Assembly: GCF_018320785.1 (NCBI RefSeq)
Contig: NC_054867.1
Span: 30,197,855 to 30,261,854 of the forward strand
Source: Cheilinus undulatus
Taxonomy: Eukaryota > Chordata > Actinopteri > Labriformes > Labridae
DNA length: 64,000 bases
Direction: 5' to 3'
In this document: piece by piece, positions 24,501 to 38,375 of the stretch
Position numbering within the stretch: position 1 is the first letter of the stretch
Layout of the letters: the number at the start of each line of letters is the position of its first letter
Notes under the pieces: model-generated
Database searches by the model: none
The model's input: only the letters and a program-made list of their open reading frames with translations
What the model was told of the DNA's origin: nothing
Translations under genes and position numbers: made by a program

Positions 24501-27500
24501 ATTCACTGAGTAAATATCATCCGGTAAAAGCCCAACAAAGTGCATAACAGCTACACTAAAGTATAATGCGCCTTATAATGTTCCTAATTACACAGCTCTG
24601 GACTACAGGAACAACTGATTGTGTGTGTTTGCAGATCCCTTCTGTTCCATCACACCCTCATTAGAGTGTGAGACCATGTGTGTGTGTGTGTTGGGACGGC
24701 TGGCCTTTAGCCCTAACACTGCCACTCCACAGACCAACCGTTCACTTCCCCCTGCATCGTTCACAGGCAGGCTCTCTGTGAATAATGCCCATTATGTAAC
24801 TCTGGGGGTGCCAGCGCCCTGGAAAATCACAACTAGGAGGGCGACTGGTCTGACAGGAGCTCTGTGCTTTTTGCTTTGAAGCAGCAAAAGCACTTGGCTG
24901 TAATGCTAACTCTATTTGCAAGATTCATAAGGATACACATTGAGAAAGGATCCTTTAGGTAGTATTTTATATCAAAAAATTATGTTCTGCATTGAAGCAC
25001 TGGATTGAGATTTATCATCTCACCTGATGGCAGTAATGCACAGCTGATACAATCTGTCTGAAGAAGTGCCTGGCCTCACGTTCAGAGATGCTCCTTTTGT
25101 CGCAGATGTAGTCGTACAGGTCCCCTTGGCTGGCATACTCCATCACAATCACTATTTTGTCCTTGTTCTCAAATACTGAAAGATCAAAATACAACAACCC
25201 CCTTTCAGTCAAAGTTTCAGATACAAATCATCACCCAAATTTCCTTCCATTCTTAACAGAGCAGAGCATTTAACAGTAATGACACAAGGTAAATCAAAGC
25301 TGCTATCTTGTACGACCTCCAGCTCACTCTGATTAGGATAAACAGGGCCCCGTGATGGTTGCATTGCAAACAAACATGCACTGAGCTGCAAAAACACTGA
25401 GTGATGACCATCTCATCAGGCGTGAGGGGGCACTGGAAGACACAAGGCTCTGCACATTATCCTGCAGCGCTGACGGGGTACCAAGGGGTATCATCGCTTA
25501 CGTAACTTTGCATCAGTCTTCACAAAGACTTGCGTGACCAAATCCTGAGCCTCAAACAGAGACTGATTGAGAGATGTGGCTTTTCAGGTATCACGTTTCA
25601 ATCCGCATGTGGCTCAGAGATTAAGTCACTTTTTGATGAAGCGACACCACATCACACACAAACACAACACATACTCACGCAAACAAACAAAAGCCCATTA
25701 CTTTACCTTCATATATGGTTATGATGTGAGGGTGGCAGAGTGTGGACATGATCTCTATCTCTCTGCGAATATGAACTAGGTCTTGCTCATCCTTGATCTT
25801 CTCTTTTCTGATTGACTTAATAGCAACCTGAAAGGAAAAGAGAAAAACAATGCATTTATCTTACTTTGCTTACTACACCAAGAGATTAAAAAACCTGGCA
25901 TTATCAGGTGTCTTCAAAGTGATTTATATGTACCCAAGAATTATCATGAATATGCAGATCACTTGCTATCCCTGCACAAATAATCAAAACTGTCTCACAT
26001 GCTCCTGAAATTACATCAATGTATGGGGTCATAAAGATTGTTTTTCAGTTTGTGCAGCTGATCATGGAGTTACAGACACATTATAGTGTGTTTTTAAGTT
26101 TTACACAACCACAATGCATTTCATCTGCACAAACCCCTCTGCAGTCACCGGGAAAATGTTAGTTTTCTTACTGCTGTTTGACAGGGGTGACTCAAGATTT
26201 TTCAAAACTTTTAAGTGTGCCTTGAGAAAAGAAAAGGTAAAGTTATCATTAGAAACATAATATAGCAGGATCTAAGGTTTTGTTGATTTTTAACACTTGT
26301 GAAACAATATAACATATGCCGTTTTAATGAAAAAAAAAGCATCCAAAAGCAATGCAACATTTGCAATATTTCGGTGCCAAAGTATCACTACTGTATATTT
26401 GCAATTTTGAAAGAGTGTTGCTTGCAATAATAAAATGATTATAAAGAAGAAAGAATATAGGGTGCCCAGAACTTTATTTTTTGCCATGGTATCAAATCAT
26501 GTATCTAGACTGTCTGATTTTTATAACTACAGAAACAATTCAAAATTAAAATTCTGATATTATGACAACCCAAACAGCAGTACACATTTAAACAATCCAT
26601 TGTTCTATAAATTAAACAGTATTGAGGTTACTGTCAGATTATTTCACGATTTTGAAACCTAATTTAGAAATGTAGGGACTTTTTTCATTACCAAAAATTG
26701 ACCTTGTGGCTTAAGAATCTCTTATTATATAAAGGTAAAACGCATCTTTTTAATTACTTTACATTGACTTAAATACATTGTTTAGTAGAAAGAAGTTGGT
26801 GTATTCATTTAGTGGATTCATGAAGTTCATGAAGAACTGCCTTTCATCTAAAGGTTTTGGTCTTGAGACAATGAGCAGGGAACTGAAAACTATGTTAAAA
26901 AACAAGCAGAGGGCTGCTAGGTCATGCATTGTCTGCCATTAAGAAATCTATTGTCTGCTGTTGTTGTTGTAACTCTCACAGTAAGGAAATTTCAATTGTA
27001 TCTGTTTGGGTCTATGATTTTAAAACTGTTGCCCGCACACACGTTTAGCTATCTGTTTGCATGTCTTTATGTTGCCTGAGACTCTCTGAGGCTCAGATGC
27101 CTGGGATTCCTCAAAGTACAGAGTGCGTCATCAGTCGACCCTAACGCTCAGGGGGTGTCATGACGCACCAGGTGGCACTGGTGGTGGGGTGTCCTTGTTT
27201 TCTTTAGTCTATCTCTCTCGAGGCAGCAGACACAGGAAAATGAGTGAGGCAGCAAACTGTCATATCAGTTTCAACACACAGCCGTCTGGTGTCATGAGTC
27301 ACTGTCTAGATGCTCCTCCAGGCCAGCACTGTATTCAAAGCACAAAAACCTCTTTCCTGATTCTGGGAACTGAAGTTTCCTGCGTTTGTTTGCATAGCTG
27401 TCAGACGGGCTGAACTCACACTCATGATGGGTTCACACCCCTATGCGGTTATCTCTGTGTTAGCAGGCTTTGTCACTCAAAGTTTGATCCACGCAATAGG

Positions 27501-30500
27501 CACTGAGGTTTGAATATTTGATATTTAACTCTGAATTCCTCAACTGACAAACACCAAGTATTACTGCACTGGAAACATTTTTTCTAACCAAGGAACTAAA
27601 CAGACCAAAGAAATTAAGAATTGCTTCAATAAATAGTGCATAATAAGTTAATGCACAATGGTTGTGTTTCACATGAAAACTGGAAAACAGTTGTAGAGTT
27701 GATCGTCCCCCAACTAGAAGGTTGGGAGTTTGATCCCCAGCTTCTATAGTCACATGTCGATGTGCCCCTTGGCAAGACACTGAACCCCCCAGAGCTCCTA
27801 GTGCTGCAACACTGGTGTGTGAATGTTAATGAATGTGATTAACTAATACTGATGGGCACATCACATAGCAGCCATCAGTGTGTGAATATGGTGTAAATGG
27901 ATACATGTGACCAACCATGTATAAAGCTCTTTGAGTGGTCAGATGACTATAAAGAAGCTATAAAAGCTATAATCTGTTCACCTTTTACCAAACCAGGAGC
28001 TAGCTGCACAGGCTTGAGGAACAAGCCTGATTAATCAATTGGAGAAGTTTTCATGAATTGAAGATCCATACATCCTTCCACCTTCTGTAGTGCTAATGAA
28101 GATTTACACACCAGTTAAGATATGCTGAAGATTAGCCCCCTACAATTAACACCCAGTGCTTTCAGGTGTGTTGCAAAGGAGCAGACCCAGCTGACAATGC
28201 TAACACTGCTAATGCAGTAAAGCAGGCAAATACGCAACCTGTATTAAGTACAGAAAAGGAGGTAAAATGTTATTTAATAATAACAGTGCAGAATGGCAAG
28301 TTAATGTCAGATTTTCTCACCTAAAACTATCTTTTTTCTTTTTTTTTTTCCAAAAAGTTCTTAGTGTATTGTACCCCAGTGACTTGTTGAATCTTAGGCC
28401 TGTCACAGCACTGGTCACTTCCTCTCTTAGCCTTTCAATCTCAAAGAGAACTATTAACCCAATCATTTTAAATACCCTTAAGATGGGCTTTCAATTTAGG
28501 AAGAACTTTGATTATGTTAAATCTTTGACGTAATAATCACCTCTTTCCCCAGATAGCTTAAATTCCGTATTCTCTGTGGCAAAGACTAGACCTCTCTTAA
28601 TTAAACGGCATGCACATAAATGGCGTACTTGAAAGCCTTAAGGATCTGTCAAAAAATGCCATCTTCCTCAATCCAGCCTTTTTCTTTAATTTCAAGTACA
28701 ACACTTTTAAGCACCATGACCCTCACTTTCCAAAAATATATTCAGCTCTTGATTTTGATTTATACTACAAATCCTTCAAAAAGTTTGATCTGAAGAATAA
28801 ATCTTTGTATATTTTTCCTTAAAACCAATCCCTTGCTAAGATTAAGGTGGACTGGAAGAAGGGAGGAGGAATTAGGGGAAAACGTGGCTCAAGATACAGT
28901 ATGTGGAACTGTGCGCTACTAAGAGGGAATTGCATTTCTTTCTGTGGAGAACTAAGTGTCATGCAATTCAAAGTTCTACACTGGTTGATTTCTAATACCC
29001 CTGCCAACGTAACCCACACGTTCTGGTCATGCCTGGCTGTGGCTGCTTTTTGGACTCTGATCCTTTCAAGAAAAAGATGGAAGAATTATTGCCATCACAA
29101 CACCACTGGCACACAGAGGAATTTTTATTACATTGTGAATCAATAAACCCACATAAACCATCTGTGTAAATGAGTGACCTCATGAATTTAGTCCAGTTAG
29201 AAAAGACAAAATACTCACTGGGAGTCACTGTTTTGTTATATTTCCACTTATCTCAGTATTTGTGCCTACATATCTCCTGCACTGCTTTTGCCCTCACTTC
29301 CATGGGAGAGTGTATGTTGATTTGCATTTACAGTGAAGATTTGGATAAAGAATAGTTTGGCTGCCTTCCCTCCTCACATTCCTACAGTCATAATAAAACA
29401 GGTTTTGCATATATCCTTTCTATATTTACATACGGCATTACATATTGTACCAAATGTACTTCTATAAACTTAGCTCAAAAAGAAGGAAATATGTGTTTGT
29501 TACATTAGTTTCTTTGTTATAACAATGCATTTTGGCAATAAATCTTATTCCACAGGAAAGTCTGTTTATTTCTCTTTTAAATGGTGCAACATTTTTAAGG
29601 AACTTGCATTTGCAGGATGAGCAGCAGAGCTTAGTATTTGGGTTGCAACCATGAAAGTTTTGCCAAATCATCTCTGCCAATGCCAATCAGCTTATTTTGC
29701 CTTTGCTTTTTGCTTTTGTTTTGAGCTTCTGATACCTCTAGGTGCTGTATGAAAACCATGGGGGGAGGATTTCCTACTTGTCAAGGACATCTTCTGCCAA
29801 AATAATAATAATAGTAGCATCAGACAAACAGGAACATAAAATATTCCTGTCCTTGAAAGTATAAAAACCTCTGAAGGCCTTATTATAAAAGAAAAATTCT
29901 GATGATACATCATAGGGAAATGAAACATTTTTGGATCCTAACTTCAGTTACCAAGAGCTAAGTCCACCATAAAATGAATAATATTCCTCCTCTCACGTCA
30001 TCAAGAGGAATGAAAAGAAATTCTATCACCACTAGTTCCTACCAACCACTTAAAATAATAGTTATTGTTGATGATTTAATGAGTCAGCCAATAAAGCACA
30101 CTTGTTTCGATAAAGAACCTAAGAAGGACTCCAACCACAAACAATATGATGAATTTATGATAAGCCTCCCTTTTAGATTAATTTGGTTGTCTTTGTAGAT
30201 ACACACACAGAGTACATGCACGTCGTGCGTTAAAGTCAACCCTGAGTGAATGTATCATGGAGCCCTCTACCTAAATGAGTTATATAATCAAACTGATGCC
30301 CTTAAACAATAGGAACAGCTGTAGAGCCAGGATGCACGCAAGATGAAACCACCCTTTGTGTCATGTCACTCCCTGTGTCAAATTACACTGCTATGTCAAT
30401 ACACTCCAAATACTGTGATAGGTAGATCCAAACAAAGCAAATTAATGTTTCTCCTCTCTTCGCCGGCTGCTAAAACATCCATCTAAGCCATGTTTGTCTG

Positions 30501-32599
30501 GTGTGCATCCACATGCACATGCATTTGGACTCATCAGTATTTTGAAAGGGCTGGTTATCTTCTTTTCTAATCACTAGTTTGACATTTGAACATGGGTTTT
30601 ATGCCTGAAGATTATGAAGTTGCCTGCAGGGAAGAATCTCAGACAGCAACTCATATCCTACAAGAACAGAGTCTACCAGCAGCACCATGTCATGTCAGGT
30701 GGCATGAGACTAGAGAAGGGTGTGTTGGCAGGACTGAACATGTGTCACTGCCTGTTTACTGCAGGCTCAGGAGGGGAATTCCTACATTTACTTCCTTAAC
30801 TTTTTTGCACTTTTACTCAAAACAAACATGGCCTATAATCATGCCGTTTTTTTCTGGTTAAACAGGAGGGCAGCTGGGCTAACTGAGTTCACAACTATGT
30901 CAAGTGTCTTCTTGAAGCCATCTACCTGTAAAAGTGGAGAGTGTTTGACATTAAATATTTATTTTCTTTGCTGGATCTGTCTTGGTGAAACTAAAACAGA
31001 TCAAGCAGTGTGCAAATTATCAAGACCAGACCTAGTTTGCTTTATGGATGCCAGTTTATTTAGAGCACCTGTTGTGTAATAAAAGGCAAATAAAAGAGCC
31101 CTGCAATAAACTCTCTTATCCAGCAGAGATAACACTTTCATTTTTGTCGAAACTGCTTCACCTTTATGTTCAATTAGTAGCTTTGAAGGGAACTGTGTTG
31201 AATTACAGTGATCTAATTATTACTTCAGTGACCCACAAAAGACGGCTATATAACACTTTTGGGGCACTCAAACATGACAAAAATAGATGGAATTGTTAAC
31301 AGGATAAATTAAGAATGTGTGATCCTATTATATTTTTCTCAAAAGATTTTAATTTGTTTGTCTACTCCTGTATGCGCCTTAGCGTATTATCCCTGGCCAC
31401 CATGATTTAAATACCTCCCTTTTCCCCTGAGGTAGTGAGGACCTGGAATTCACCTGAAAGACCTGTAGCAATTTCCCCCTCTTCCTTCTTTAGGAGCAAA
31501 GAAAGAAAAGTGACCTAACTTTCCTGTCTCAAGGAGTCCCTACTGTGAATTTCCTCAGTCTTTCCAGTTAAACGCCTTTCCTTCATGACTTCTTTGCAAC
31601 AGTAGGATGTGACTGGATAAAACTTAGTGTGTATAGTTACGCATTAATATAAATCATTCTCTACGTCCTGCTTAGAAGGGTGATCTCAAGCTGAAAATAT
31701 AGCTTTTTTTCCTCTGTTATAAACCAAAAATACCAAGTTCAGATTGTAGGTTTGCCTAAGGCAGACAGACTCTTATTGAAATCGGAATCATATAATTTGA
31801 ATTTTATTTACAAAGAGGATCAACATGCTATACTTTTCAACCCTTTTAGTCAACACAGCATTATCCAAACACAGAGTGCTTCTCTGATGTGGTCAGAATA
31901 AAATTATATAATTGGATGATTGCATATGGGTCGCAATTAAACAGCTTATTCAAGCAGCTTATTAAAGACTGCAAAATAGGAGCAACCCCCTCAAAAACAA
32001 ACAAAGTGAAGTCTCAGGCAAACTAAAGCCGGTTTGGCAGGAGAAGTTTTACCTGCAGCAAAGACACTTTTTTAAAAAACTTTTTTTATTGGTTTGCAAC
32101 TCTGGAATATGGTTCAAAAGCTCTTACCAGGAAGAAAATACAAGCACAATCTCTCAGATTTTTCCCCAGGTTAAACCCAAAAGTAGTCTACCTGTGAGCA
32201 ATCTGCAGGTCATCTAAAAATAGAAAAGTATGTCTGAACAACAGGTGGCCGACGGGATAGGGTAAACAGACCTTAATACTGGCTGAAGATGTGGATGGTA
32301 GTATTATAGATGGCTCACGTGGTGAATTAGAGGTAAAATAAATGGATCTAAGTTCTTACCAGTCTACCGGATCTTTCCTTGGCTTTCTTCACCTTGCCAT
32401 AGGTTCCTTTTCCCAGGGTCTCCAGAAACTCGTACCTGTGCTTCAGGTTGTGCTTGTGGTGGTGTCTTTTCACGGCTTGCTTTTTCACCTGAGCCTGGCT
32501 CGGACCTTTTGTTACAAGTGTATTTTCAGCAGCCGGTAACACCGTCCCAAAGGACGGTCTGCGGTTTGTTGAAAGTCGGGTAACACTTAAGCCATCCAT
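21570..32599 (-). CDS. nuak2: NUAK family SNF1-like kinase 2
   Basis: An AMPK-related Ser/Thr kinase activated by LKB1, acting in stress response and actomyosin control. Six coding exons on minus: 32360-32599, 25707-25827, 25024-25175, 23945-24010, 22737-22989, 21570-22618. They join to 626 codons (human 628 aa). Kinase landmarks: GKGTYGKV at 63-70, VAIK lysine 84, HRDLKLEN with Asp178, DFG with Asp196, and the T-loop LQTFCGSP with Thr211, the LKB1 site. The basic, histidine-rich [11 protein letters not shown] before the kinase domain is a NUAK signature. The long last exon codes the C-terminal tail with KGILKK- and KGILKRNGK-type motifs; GILK motifs in NUAKs bind PP1-beta/MYPT1. [17 protein letters not shown] matches NUAK2 rather than NUAK1 as I recall them. 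The chosen ATG is the first after an in-frame stop. Human NUAK2 is also close to DSTYK. Confidence 0.96.
22990..25706. other. nuak2: nuak2 introns 2-4
   Basis: Apart from exons 3 (25024-25175) and 4 (23945-24010), this is non-coding. I see a C-run near 24353-24362 and a short TG run near 24677. No transposon ends or RNA genes are recognisable. Confidence 0.5.
27690..27975 (+). mobile_element. tRNA-derived SINE of a second family
   Basis: It contains GGGAGTTTGATCCCC (B-box-like), then TGCCCCTTGGCAAGACACTGAACCC, TGTGTGAATGTTAATGAATG and AGCTCTTTGAGTGGTCAGA, in the order seen in a tRNA-derived SINE that is very common in percomorph fish. The head is truncated. It lies in nuak2 intron 1 (25828-32359), antisense to the gene. 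Confidence 0.65.
28850..29260 (+). mobile_element. L1-clade LINE remnant, 3' end of ORF2
   Basis: Plus-strand frames give [10 protein letters not shown], then [14 protein letters not shown], then [13 protein letters not shown]. This is the order found at the C-terminal end of L1/Tx1-type ORF2 proteins. The frames are broken and pieces are missing. Similar decayed coding-like sequence may extend left to about 28.36 kb. It lies antisense in nuak2 intron 1. The rest of that intron (25.8-27.7 and 29.3-32.3 kb) shows nothing I can identify. Confidence 0.6.
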
Positions 32600-32614
32600 G
32601 CTGACGCGACGCTG

Positions 32615-32637
32615 TTTTTTTTTTTTTTTTTTTTTTT
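32615..32637. repeat. T23 homopolymer (A23 on the nuak2 sense strand)
   Basis: A run of 23 T on the plus strand ends 15 bp upstream of the nuak2 start codon (minus strand), so it would be a poly(A) tract in the 5' leader. The run is uninterrupted. Its exact length should be treated with care, since homopolymers are error-prone. Confidence 0.85.
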
Positions 32638-35600
32638 GTCTTCCTTCTTTTAAACGCAGGTGAGGATGTAAACGTGCATTTCTTTCCGCGGAGCTCTTTA
32701 CTTCAACGATTGAGTTTTCAGGTTCAGTTAACACAACGACGTGACTGCAGACGGCGGATTTCTACAACTAAATGTACGAGACAGAAGTTGCGGCATCTAA
32801 CTTAAACGTGCGTCGTGTCTGTAGACTACTCTCAATGATACTGAACCTAATGCCCGCAGGTCCACGGCATGTCGCGACACGAGCAGAGCTCCGACCGCAG
32901 ACAAACACGTCAAATAGTTGAGGGGCGTAACAGGTACTCAAGGGGGCGTTTGATTTGTAGCAAAGGGTGGTGCCGTTTTAAGTTAATTTTCAATCATTCA
33001 ACCCTCAAAATCATAACCAAGTTTTGATACATTTTATATCATTAGACGAACTAGAGACCCTTCTGTACGATTAGAGTAGGCATATAAGACTTACAGCTTC
33101 TTGTAGCGCTTTAACCTGTATTTTCATAATCGATTATTCTGTGCATTTCTGACTGTGGCTGATCTCTTGCATTATAAAATTTTGAAAAAAATGTAAAATG
33201 TCTTTCTAAAAACAGCATCTGTGCTAGCAACACAACCGCCCAAATATCTGTTCAGTATCATCAATGACCAAGAGGATAACTCTTCTAAAGGAAGTAAGAA
33301 GATGAAACCAGCAAATGTTTGACAGTTTTGCACGGAAACACTGTCATGAGTAGTGGTGTTTAACTAAACAGCTTGCTGTTAGGCTATTAATAGTCTATTC
33401 TTAATCAGCAAGTAGACTGTTCCCTAATTAAAGCAAAGAGGGAACTGCAACCGGTGCGCAAGGAAATATTCACCAAGCGCACCAAAAAGAGATCTCAAAC
33501 GTGTGCCAAAGGTATCCAATACAGCACAGCCTTAAAACATATGTGAAATTAACCAAACATTAGAATGATTTTGTTCACCCACGGACTCTTGGTTAAAGAT
33601 TTTAAAATGTTTGTACTAACATTTAGTATTTATAATAAATTCTGATAGTTCACTGAAAATTACCGAGAAATATTTCGTCTAACTCAATAGATGAATCCCC
33701 AAAGTTTGAGTTACTTCCTAGTTTAAGATTTGAACTAAAAATATATGGATAGCTTATAATATATGTTGTGTTAAATAGGGAATGTTCTTATCCCTATCCT
33801 TCGTGTAACATACTAGATTAAAGGACATTTAAGTGTCTTAAAAGTACATTTATCGTCTTGATACTGTAGTCTAATTTACTGAGGAAATATTGTGGCCAGT
33901 TTAACTCATTGCAGGCAATTTATTTGTTAGATATGTTTTAACATAGGTTATAGTGCACCCATATCCTGTTGTGGTAGGCTACATGATTCTTTCACTAGAA
34001 TAGCGAAAAATAATCAAATAGTGATCCGCCATTCACAATTATAGGGAAATAATGCCGCTGGGATAAATACTATTATCCTATGGATCACTGTGACATTGAT
34101 CTTTGATTGGTTAGTGATTTAGATGTTGGTAGAAACTTACGGATTTCCCCTTGTATTCTGTGTGTAGGGGAAGGGGGTAGAGAAAAGGGAGATTTTTGTG
34201 TTTAAAAAAATCAATGTACCTGAATCAAATAGGAATTCAATCAATAGTGATCAAGGAAGAGAGACAGAGAAGAGGGAGATAAGGTTGGGTTGGTCTCATA
34301 CAGTAATGGGCCACTAGAGGGCATCATAGCAGCATGCACGAGCTGAGTAAATTTATAGGAATCTGATTGATTTACTTTACATAAATAAACCCTGAAATTG
34401 TTTTCTATTGAATAATATATTTTAGTACTTAGTCTATAAATCTTAGTATGCATAATTGATAATCGATAATGCTATACTCAGGATAATTCATCCATCCACT
34501 GCTGATGAGTGTCATGTTTACAGTAATACTCAGAGCCAACTGGCTTCTCATCAGAGAGTTTGTCTGATTTGACCTCCTAACCCATCAGGGCCAGCCATTG
34601 TGTTGGCCATTCAGTTTTCTGAGTAATATGCCGGTGAGTTTTCACTCATGCATGCAGAGGAACATTGTGCACAAACCAAACAATATAAGGGCTTTTGGTG
34701 CTCGGGTCACCATTAGTCAACACTATCTGGCAACAGGAGGAAATGAACATTTGTTCTTCAAGAACAGTCACTAATATTATGATTTAGCTGAAAGGAGACA
34801 CTATGAATAAATACTGAGTGACACTACAACAGACACATTTTCACAGCATGGATCATTAGGATCCATCACTTGTCTATCAAAGTTATAATTACTAATAGAC
34901 TTTTGAAACGTATTTACATGCATCTTATCCAAGGTGTTTTGTCATTTAGTGTGTCAAGGGCTCATTATTTGCATTGAGACTTATCCCTGTGTTCAGAACC
35001 AATTACATATTCCCTACTGCAAATGTTCTTTATTTATTCCCATAGATTGTAAGACAAAGAAAAAAATTGTTGAATTGATATGTGGGCATAGAGAGTTAGA
35101 AAAATGTGTTGCATTAGTAGCTTCATTAAATTTATGGCAAAAAAGATTTCCTCAAGTGTAATCAACCTACAAGCCACTATGATTTATATAGATGACCTTT
35201 ACTATGGTGTCGACAACTATCAAGAAAGTGTTCCCTTATAGCCTAAATGAAAACACAACACTGAAAATAAATAATTTCTGATGATGAATCAGTCATTTAT
35301 GTTGTTCAGCTGTATAAGTGATATTAGAAATGTTCATCCTCTAAAAGTCACAGATTACCAGATCACTGTACTATGAATGAATGAACTAGGTTCTGTTCAT
35401 GCTGTAAATGTCATAGCTGCCTTGTGATTGGTAAATTAATTTGTTTTCAAATTATTACAGATTTATGCAGTCTTTCAGTTAATAAAACACTGGTCCATTT
35501 GATATTTTGAAGGCTGCTTGTATCTCAGAAGGCTATAGCAGGTGGTACAGTGGTGTCTGAAGAAGTGGGCATTCCCTTCAGTTTAGACCCACATTTTTGT

Positions 35601-37144
35601 CATCCCATCCAATTTAAGAACAATGGCATATGCTTCAAACTAATCCTTCAGAGTAAGTACACCTAGAAATAGCCCTTTTATAATTGCAGATTGACACAAA
35701 ACATATGCTGCTTGATTTAGAAGAGATTATTTTGAATTTATGAGGGAAGCAAGTCTAGCAAGGTGCTCATGCATGATTATTGGTTGTTGTCTGAGGCTGT
35801 TGTTGGATTAACTGGTGTGAGAGTTTGATCATTATGATTATCAATGATTATATTTGTGTATTATTCAATTAATAAAGATGTGAACATATGTGTTTGTAAA
35901 TAGATCCACAAATGCATATATGAATACCTCATGTAGAAATGGAGACTCAGATTTGTTCATTGGTATTAATGTTGGTCTAATCTGAGTTAGAAAAGACAAG
36001 AGAACCTTTTATTTCATCAGTAACTTTATTTTATTTCTGATTCTTATTTTGATATGATTTTTAAATATATTTTGATTCTTTAAGTTTATTAGTTTATTGT
36101 TATCGGGAAACAGGAAATTCCACCAAAACTTTTGATGCTGCAGCTGATTAGAGAAAGATTTTCCAAGAAATGTTTAGTAGCTACAGCATCTGATTTTAGT
36201 GAGATTACACCACATCTCCAGCCATAGACTGCAGATGGAGAGCACTGACGTTCTGTGTGATGTACATTGAAGACATTGCCTCTATGTGTGCTCTGTTAAT
36301 GGGTGTAATGTACAGACTGAAAGAACCCCAAACTCTCATTCTTTCACTGGACGCTTAAGACTCAGTCTTTAAAAATAAGCCAAGTAATTGATTAGTCTAA
36401 ATTGTTGGCAATAATTTTCTATCCATCAGCTAAATAATTATTCTATATCTAGTTGCCACAATAAATTACACTATTCTTGCAATGCAAAAGATTACTGTTT
36501 ACTTTCTCTTTTTGAAATAAAAGTATGCCTGTTTATTGTCTCTTTTCTCTGTCGATAAAGGAAATAGTTAAATATGTTGGTTGTACTTAATGTGTTGTGT
36601 GTGGAAAGTGTTTAAAATATTATTGTGTTGAACTAATGAATAAAAAAATGCATTTGATGAAAACTGTTTCAAAATGTTTCCCAGCATGCTCATGGGTATT
36701 GTGCTTTTGGACTAAAGGTTGAAGAAAACTGTGATTAAATGTGTTCTGATATTGTCTGTTATGCAGTTATCACTGTTAAGACTCTTTTGCACATGTTCTT
36801 GGTATCAGTGTTGCTTTAGTGATTAGACACTTTTGCACCCTGTGTGAAGTTCCCTGCTCAGTTACATTCTATCTATTAGGGTGAATGAGATATCAAAGGA
36901 ACGATGAGCTGATCTTTATTGACATACTCATATTGTGCAAAACTTAAAACACTAATATGTTTTGAAAAAAGTCTTATTTTCTCTTAAATGAGGATTATAA
37001 CAATTGTCAGCCCCTTTTATACAACAATTAACAGTGCATCTGCAATATAAGTCAAAATAATTGCAGTTAGGTATTTTTCTTCAAAATTATAATAATTAAT
37101 TATTTAATTATTAAATTATATAAAATTAATTAAGTAAATCAAAT

Positions 37145-37280
37145 ACGTTTTACTTTCCCCCGGGTAGATTTATGGACCAGTGCTTTTACTTTTACCCAAG
37201 TAAATTTCATTTGGAGTAACTTTACTTGTACTAGAGTAAAATGGTTGTTTACTTGGTCAACCCCTGCCTAATAATACTTA
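37145..37280. repeat. Possible interspersed repeat with AAGTAAA/TTTACTT words
   Basis: Repeated TTTTACTTTTACCC, AAGTAAATTTC and TAACTTTACTTG words resemble a dispersed fish repeat. No ends or target duplications were found, so the class is unknown. Confidence 0.3.
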
Positions 37281-37299
37281 TCCTTTCTAAATTGTGACA

Positions 37300-38375
37300 A
37301 TCCTACATTTCCCAGATTGCAGTGCGTCATCCCGAACCCCGCCCTTTCCTCTCCCTAACTTCAGCTCATGTCGACTTTCTGTTTTGCACTGATTTGATTG
37401 CCAGGTCCCACCTTTGCGATTTGGTGCGGACACACCTAGCCCTGCTGCACCGACACCAGCTCACCTCTCCACCTGCAGCAGGACCGAAAGAGAAACTGGT
37501 CAGCCCATGTCGCTCTGTTGTCGTCGCTGTGACACGGTGGAAGATGTCCGCTAGTTTCCCCGGGCCATAGCCAGTCTAGGAAGACCTCTTATCCCTACGG
37601 AGCCTTGTTTGGAAAAATCCCGACGTTTTTGACGCGTTAAGGCCCTTGTCATTTTGATGCAGCCACTTCAATTGGGGCAGCTCTTTTGAACACGGAGGTA
37701 CATGGATGTGAAGCTGAGCTCTGTACTGTTTTCGAGAAGTTAAGGGCAGGGTATGCATGTGTCTGTTGTGCCAGGCCAGCGCGAGGACGGACAGGAGATG
37801 CCTTCTGGCTAACTGCGCTAACGTTTCTGGACTACAGCTAACTGAACAACCAACTACCAAGTCTTCAACACAAAGTTGTTGTTCTTGTTTCTTGTTATGG
37901 ACACTCCTTAACATGAAAGGCATAACTCGGTTGGCGTGAACTAAAAACGGGACAACCAACACCAAAATGCCGAATAGCGGGTAGTTTGTTAGTTAAGCTA
38001 ATTTTCGCCTCGAGCCTGCAGTTAACTTGCACTTGAGGCGAGACGTTGAGCTAGCTAACTGTGTTTTTCTGTTCAGTAGGATAACAACAAAGCCAAATGC
38101 ACCGCGCTTATTCACTGACACCAAACAGTAATTGGACTGATATTGGTTCAGCACCAATAGACTAAAGTTATCGCATCTTAACACGGCCCACACGTAAATA
38201 AAGGTGCTGAATTGTTTCACATAACCTGGAAGGTGGGTGGGCGAACGTAACAGTATTAATATAACTTGGACACGACTTTTGAAAGGTGTGAAAATCCAAC
38301 TAGAAAGCATTAGTATTTTTTGCACCTGCCAAACCATCACTGCAAGGAGGAGACAGCTGTCTCAGACTGGTGATC
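37300..38375 (+). promoter_or_regulatory. dstyk: Likely dstyk promoter and 5' leader
   Basis: A shift from AT-rich to CG-rich sequence begins near 37.32 kb, with an Sp1-type CCCCGCCC at 37337-37344 and several CG-dense words up to about 37.8 kb. It directly precedes the first dstyk coding exon. Short open frames on both strands here show no family resemblance. A 5' UTR intron cannot be excluded. Confidence 0.5.

Larger units (their letters stand above)
32600..38375. other. Divergent gap between nuak2 and dstyk
   Basis: The first 350 bp (32.6-32.95 kb) has CG-containing words such as CCGCGGAGCTC and GTCGCGACAC and is the likely nuak2 promoter and 5' UTR. About 33.0-37.1 kb is AT-rich and holds no gene, RNA or transposon I recognise. 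About 37.14-37.28 kb looks like a fragment of a common fish repeat rich in TTTACTT words. About 37.3-38.37 kb is CG-rich and is listed as the dstyk promoter region. Confidence 0.55.

Noticed and set aside
32600-32734. Possible N-terminal extension of Nuak2 through a poly-lysine stretch
   Set aside because: There is no ATG between the upstream in-frame stop and 32599; the lysines are just the A23 run translated.
37322-37965. Open frames up to 129 codons between nuak2 and dstyk
   Set aside because: No recognisable domain; they lie in CG-rich promoter sequence.
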